DNA of 64,000 nt, taken from positions 124,001 to 188,000 of the forward strand of contig NZ_PXXX01000006.1 in assembly GCF_003367505.1 (NCBI RefSeq). Direction: 5' to 3'. This document shows positions 62,583 through 64,000 of the stretch, one piece after another. Each line of letters starts with the position of its first letter. Position 1 is the stretch's first letter. The notes below the pieces were generated by a model that did no database searches, was not told the origin of the DNA, and saw nothing but the letters and a program-made list of their open reading frames with translations. The translations under genes and the position numbers were made by a program. Source of the DNA: Lysinibacillus capsici. Its GTDB lineage: Bacteria; Bacillota; Bacilli; Bacillales_A; Planococcaceae.

Positions 62583-64000
62583 ATGAAGTTTTTACGTTCA
62601 ATACAGGGGAAATTGATTATTATTTCATTGGCACTACTAATTATTCCAAGTTTAATAATTGGTATAGTTAGTTATGGTAAGGCTAAGAATGGGATGGAGG
62701 ATATAGGAGAACAGGTACTTTACAATAGTGTTGAATCTGCTTTGCAATTAATCGAGCTCGCAAACGAGAGTGTTGAAAAGGGTGACATACCCTTAGAGGT
62801 TGCACAGGAACGAGTAAGAGAAGCATTTCTTGGTCCGAAAGATAGCGAAGGAAAACGGCCTATTAATTATCCGGGTGATTTAGGGGAATATGGCTATATC
62901 TATGTGTTGGATGATAAGGGAACATTAACAACACATCCAACACGAGAAGGAGATAATCTTTGGAATGATCAAGATAGCAGTGGCAATTACTTTATTCGAG
63001 AAGTAACTGAAAAGGCACTTGATGGTGGTGGTTTTACACAATATGAATTTGAACTACCAGGTCAGGATGTCTTAGCGGATAAAATTATTTATTCTGAGAA
63101 AGATCCACATTGGGGATGGATTATTGCATCAGGTACATATATGCAGGATTTTAATGCAGAGGCGAATTCTTTATTGCTAGTAATTGGTTTGACATTAGTA
63201 GGTGCCATAATTATTGGGACAATCGTTGTCATTCTTGTATCAAGACATCTGGCATTACCAGTTCAAAAATTATCTAAACGTGTACGTGAAGTAGCAAAAG
63301 GGAATTTAACGGTTGAAATTGAGCATTTACAGCGCTCGGATGAAATAGGACAGTTAAATGATGGCTTTAATGAAATGGTACAACAACTTAAAACACTTAT
63401 TTCAGATGTGGAGGAAGCGATTGTAGAAATACAATCAACTTCAGCAAATTTAACCGCAGTAGCTGAAGAGACAAATGCCTATGGTGATGAAATCGTCAAA
63501 GCAATCAATGAAGTATCCAAGGGTGCAGTCAAGCAAGCATCTGATGCAGAGGATACAAACCGAACGGCTATCGAGTTTGCGCAGCAAATAGAAGGATTGC
63601 ATGATAAAAATGAATTAATGTTAGATGCCTCACAGCATATGAAAAAATCAAATGAAGAAGGCCTAGTCAATTTAGAAAGCTTAAAGGATAAGTCGCGGGA
63701 GTCTTCAACTCTCGTTCAGAATATTCAGTCTGTATTTGGTAGTCTAATTGTCAAGGTACGTGAAATTGAAGGCATCGTGGGGACGATTACGGAGATTTCA
63801 GATCAAACGAATTTACTTGCACTTAATGCCTCTATTGAAGCAGCAAGAGCGGGTGAACATGGTAAAGGATTCGCAGTTGTCGCGGAAGAGGTACGTAAAC
63901 TTGCTGATCAAACCTCTGTAGCAACTGAGCTAGTACGCACGACGCTAAAAGGCATTGAAAGTGAAACAAACTTAGTCAATGGAGAAATGCAGAAAACCCA
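62583..64000 (+). CDS. Methyl-accepting chemotaxis protein with Cache sensor, 3' end cut by window edge
   Basis: I translated this frame directly; it stays open for 472 codons to the window edge. TM1 spans about 9-29. A single-Cache-type sensor ([17 protein letters not shown], then [12 protein letters not shown]) precedes TM2 near residue 200. HAMP follows, then the signalling domain with [27 protein letters not shown] precedes the ATG at 62583. The end of the signalling domain lies outside the window. Confidence 0.92.
   Translation, partial: MKFLRSIQGKLIIISLALLIIPSLIIGIVSYGKAKNGMEDIGEQVLYNSVESALQLIELANESVEKGDIPLEVAQERVREAFLGPKDSEGKRPINYPGDLGEYGYIYVLDDKGTLTTHPTREGDNLWNDQDSSGNYFIREVTEKALDGGGFTQYEFELPGQDVLADKIIYSEKDPHWGWIIASGTYMQDFNAEANSLLLVIGLTLVGAIIIGTIVVILVSRHLALPVQKLSKRVREVAKGNLTVEIEHLQRSDEIGQLNDGFNEMVQQLKTLISDVEEAIVEIQSTSANLTAVAEETNAYGDEIVKAINEVSKGAVKQASDAEDTNRTAIEFAQQIEGLHDKNELMLDASQHMKKSNEEGLVNLESLKDKSRESSTLVQNIQSVFGSLIVKVREIEGIVGTITEISDQTNLLALNASIEAARAGEHGKGFAVVAEEVRKLADQTSVATELVRTTLKGIESETNLVNGEMQKT

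Overview
The window looks like chromosome of a low-GC, endospore-forming member of the Bacillales, most likely Lysinibacillus or a close relative. The reasons are an AT-rich composition, strong AGGAGG-type ribosome binding sites with frequent TTG and GTG starts, T-box leaders, Fur/Zur/NsrR/CstR-type operators like those of Bacillus and Staphylococcus, a BclB-type exosporium domain, and bacillithiol enzymes (FosB, YfiT/BstA-like). No rRNA, tRNA, prophage, insertion sequence or CRISPR array was seen. The genus is an inference from gene content.

Layout. 0-5 kb: the 5' part of a MocR-type regulator, divergent from a proline-dehydrogenase-family gene and an EamA exporter, then small housekeeping or accessory genes. 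5.1-10.9 kb: a Fur-controlled feu-like siderophore uptake operon (AraC regulator, binding lipoprotein, two permeases, ATPase, esterase). 11-15 kb: BCCT transporter, GNAT, racemase-like protein, lipoprotein and a DinB-fold transferase. 15.2-19.8 kb: a probable spore-surface locus with a BclB C-terminal domain that lacks a collagen stalk and five proteins of unknown function. 19.9-21.5 kb: a zinc-starvation pair, zinc-free L33 and a YciC-type GTPase, with two Zur boxes. 21.5-23.1 kb: the bpsA-bpsB alkylpyrone pair. 23.2-27.7 kb: a stretch related to translation and antibiotics. It has an attenuator leader with a 24-codon upstream ORF, an RsgA paralogue, fosB, a HAD phosphatase and a T-box-controlled second-type MetRS. 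27.8-29.7 kb: leuA with a leucine T-box. 30-35.5 kb: a chemoreceptor, an ECF sigma/anti-sigma pair behind a duplicated promoter-like element, and a tandem GNAT. 35.5-37.4 kb: nsrR and hmp with an NsrR palindrome.

37.5-45.8 kb is a large reactive-sulfur island: cstR, two rhodaneses, a TusA-rhodanese fusion, DsrE, a rhodanese-persulfide dioxygenase (CstB-like), TusA, a TauE/SafE exporter, a DsbA-fold oxidoreductase, a TsdA-like dihaem cytochrome and CoA-disulfide reductase-rhodanese. At least five, and probably seven, 16-bp ATAC-N8-GTAT-like sites suggest that CstR controls the whole island. Together the genes could pass persulfide sulfur between carriers, oxidise it to sulfite or thiosulfate, export sulfite, and oxidise thiosulfate to tetrathionate.

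45.9-64 kb: an ABC1/UbiB kinase, a CwlO-like endopeptidase, an AI-2E family permease and a glutathione peroxidase. Next is a cobalamin riboswitch ahead of a degenerate adenosyltransferase-like protein and BtuF. Phosphatases, a MATE-RlmA pair, PlsC, a YebC-family protein, ArsB and two chemoreceptors follow, the last cut by the window edge.

The most promising unusual items are the translation-responsive leader ahead of rsgA-fosB, the CstR island that includes tsdA, and the spore-surface locus.
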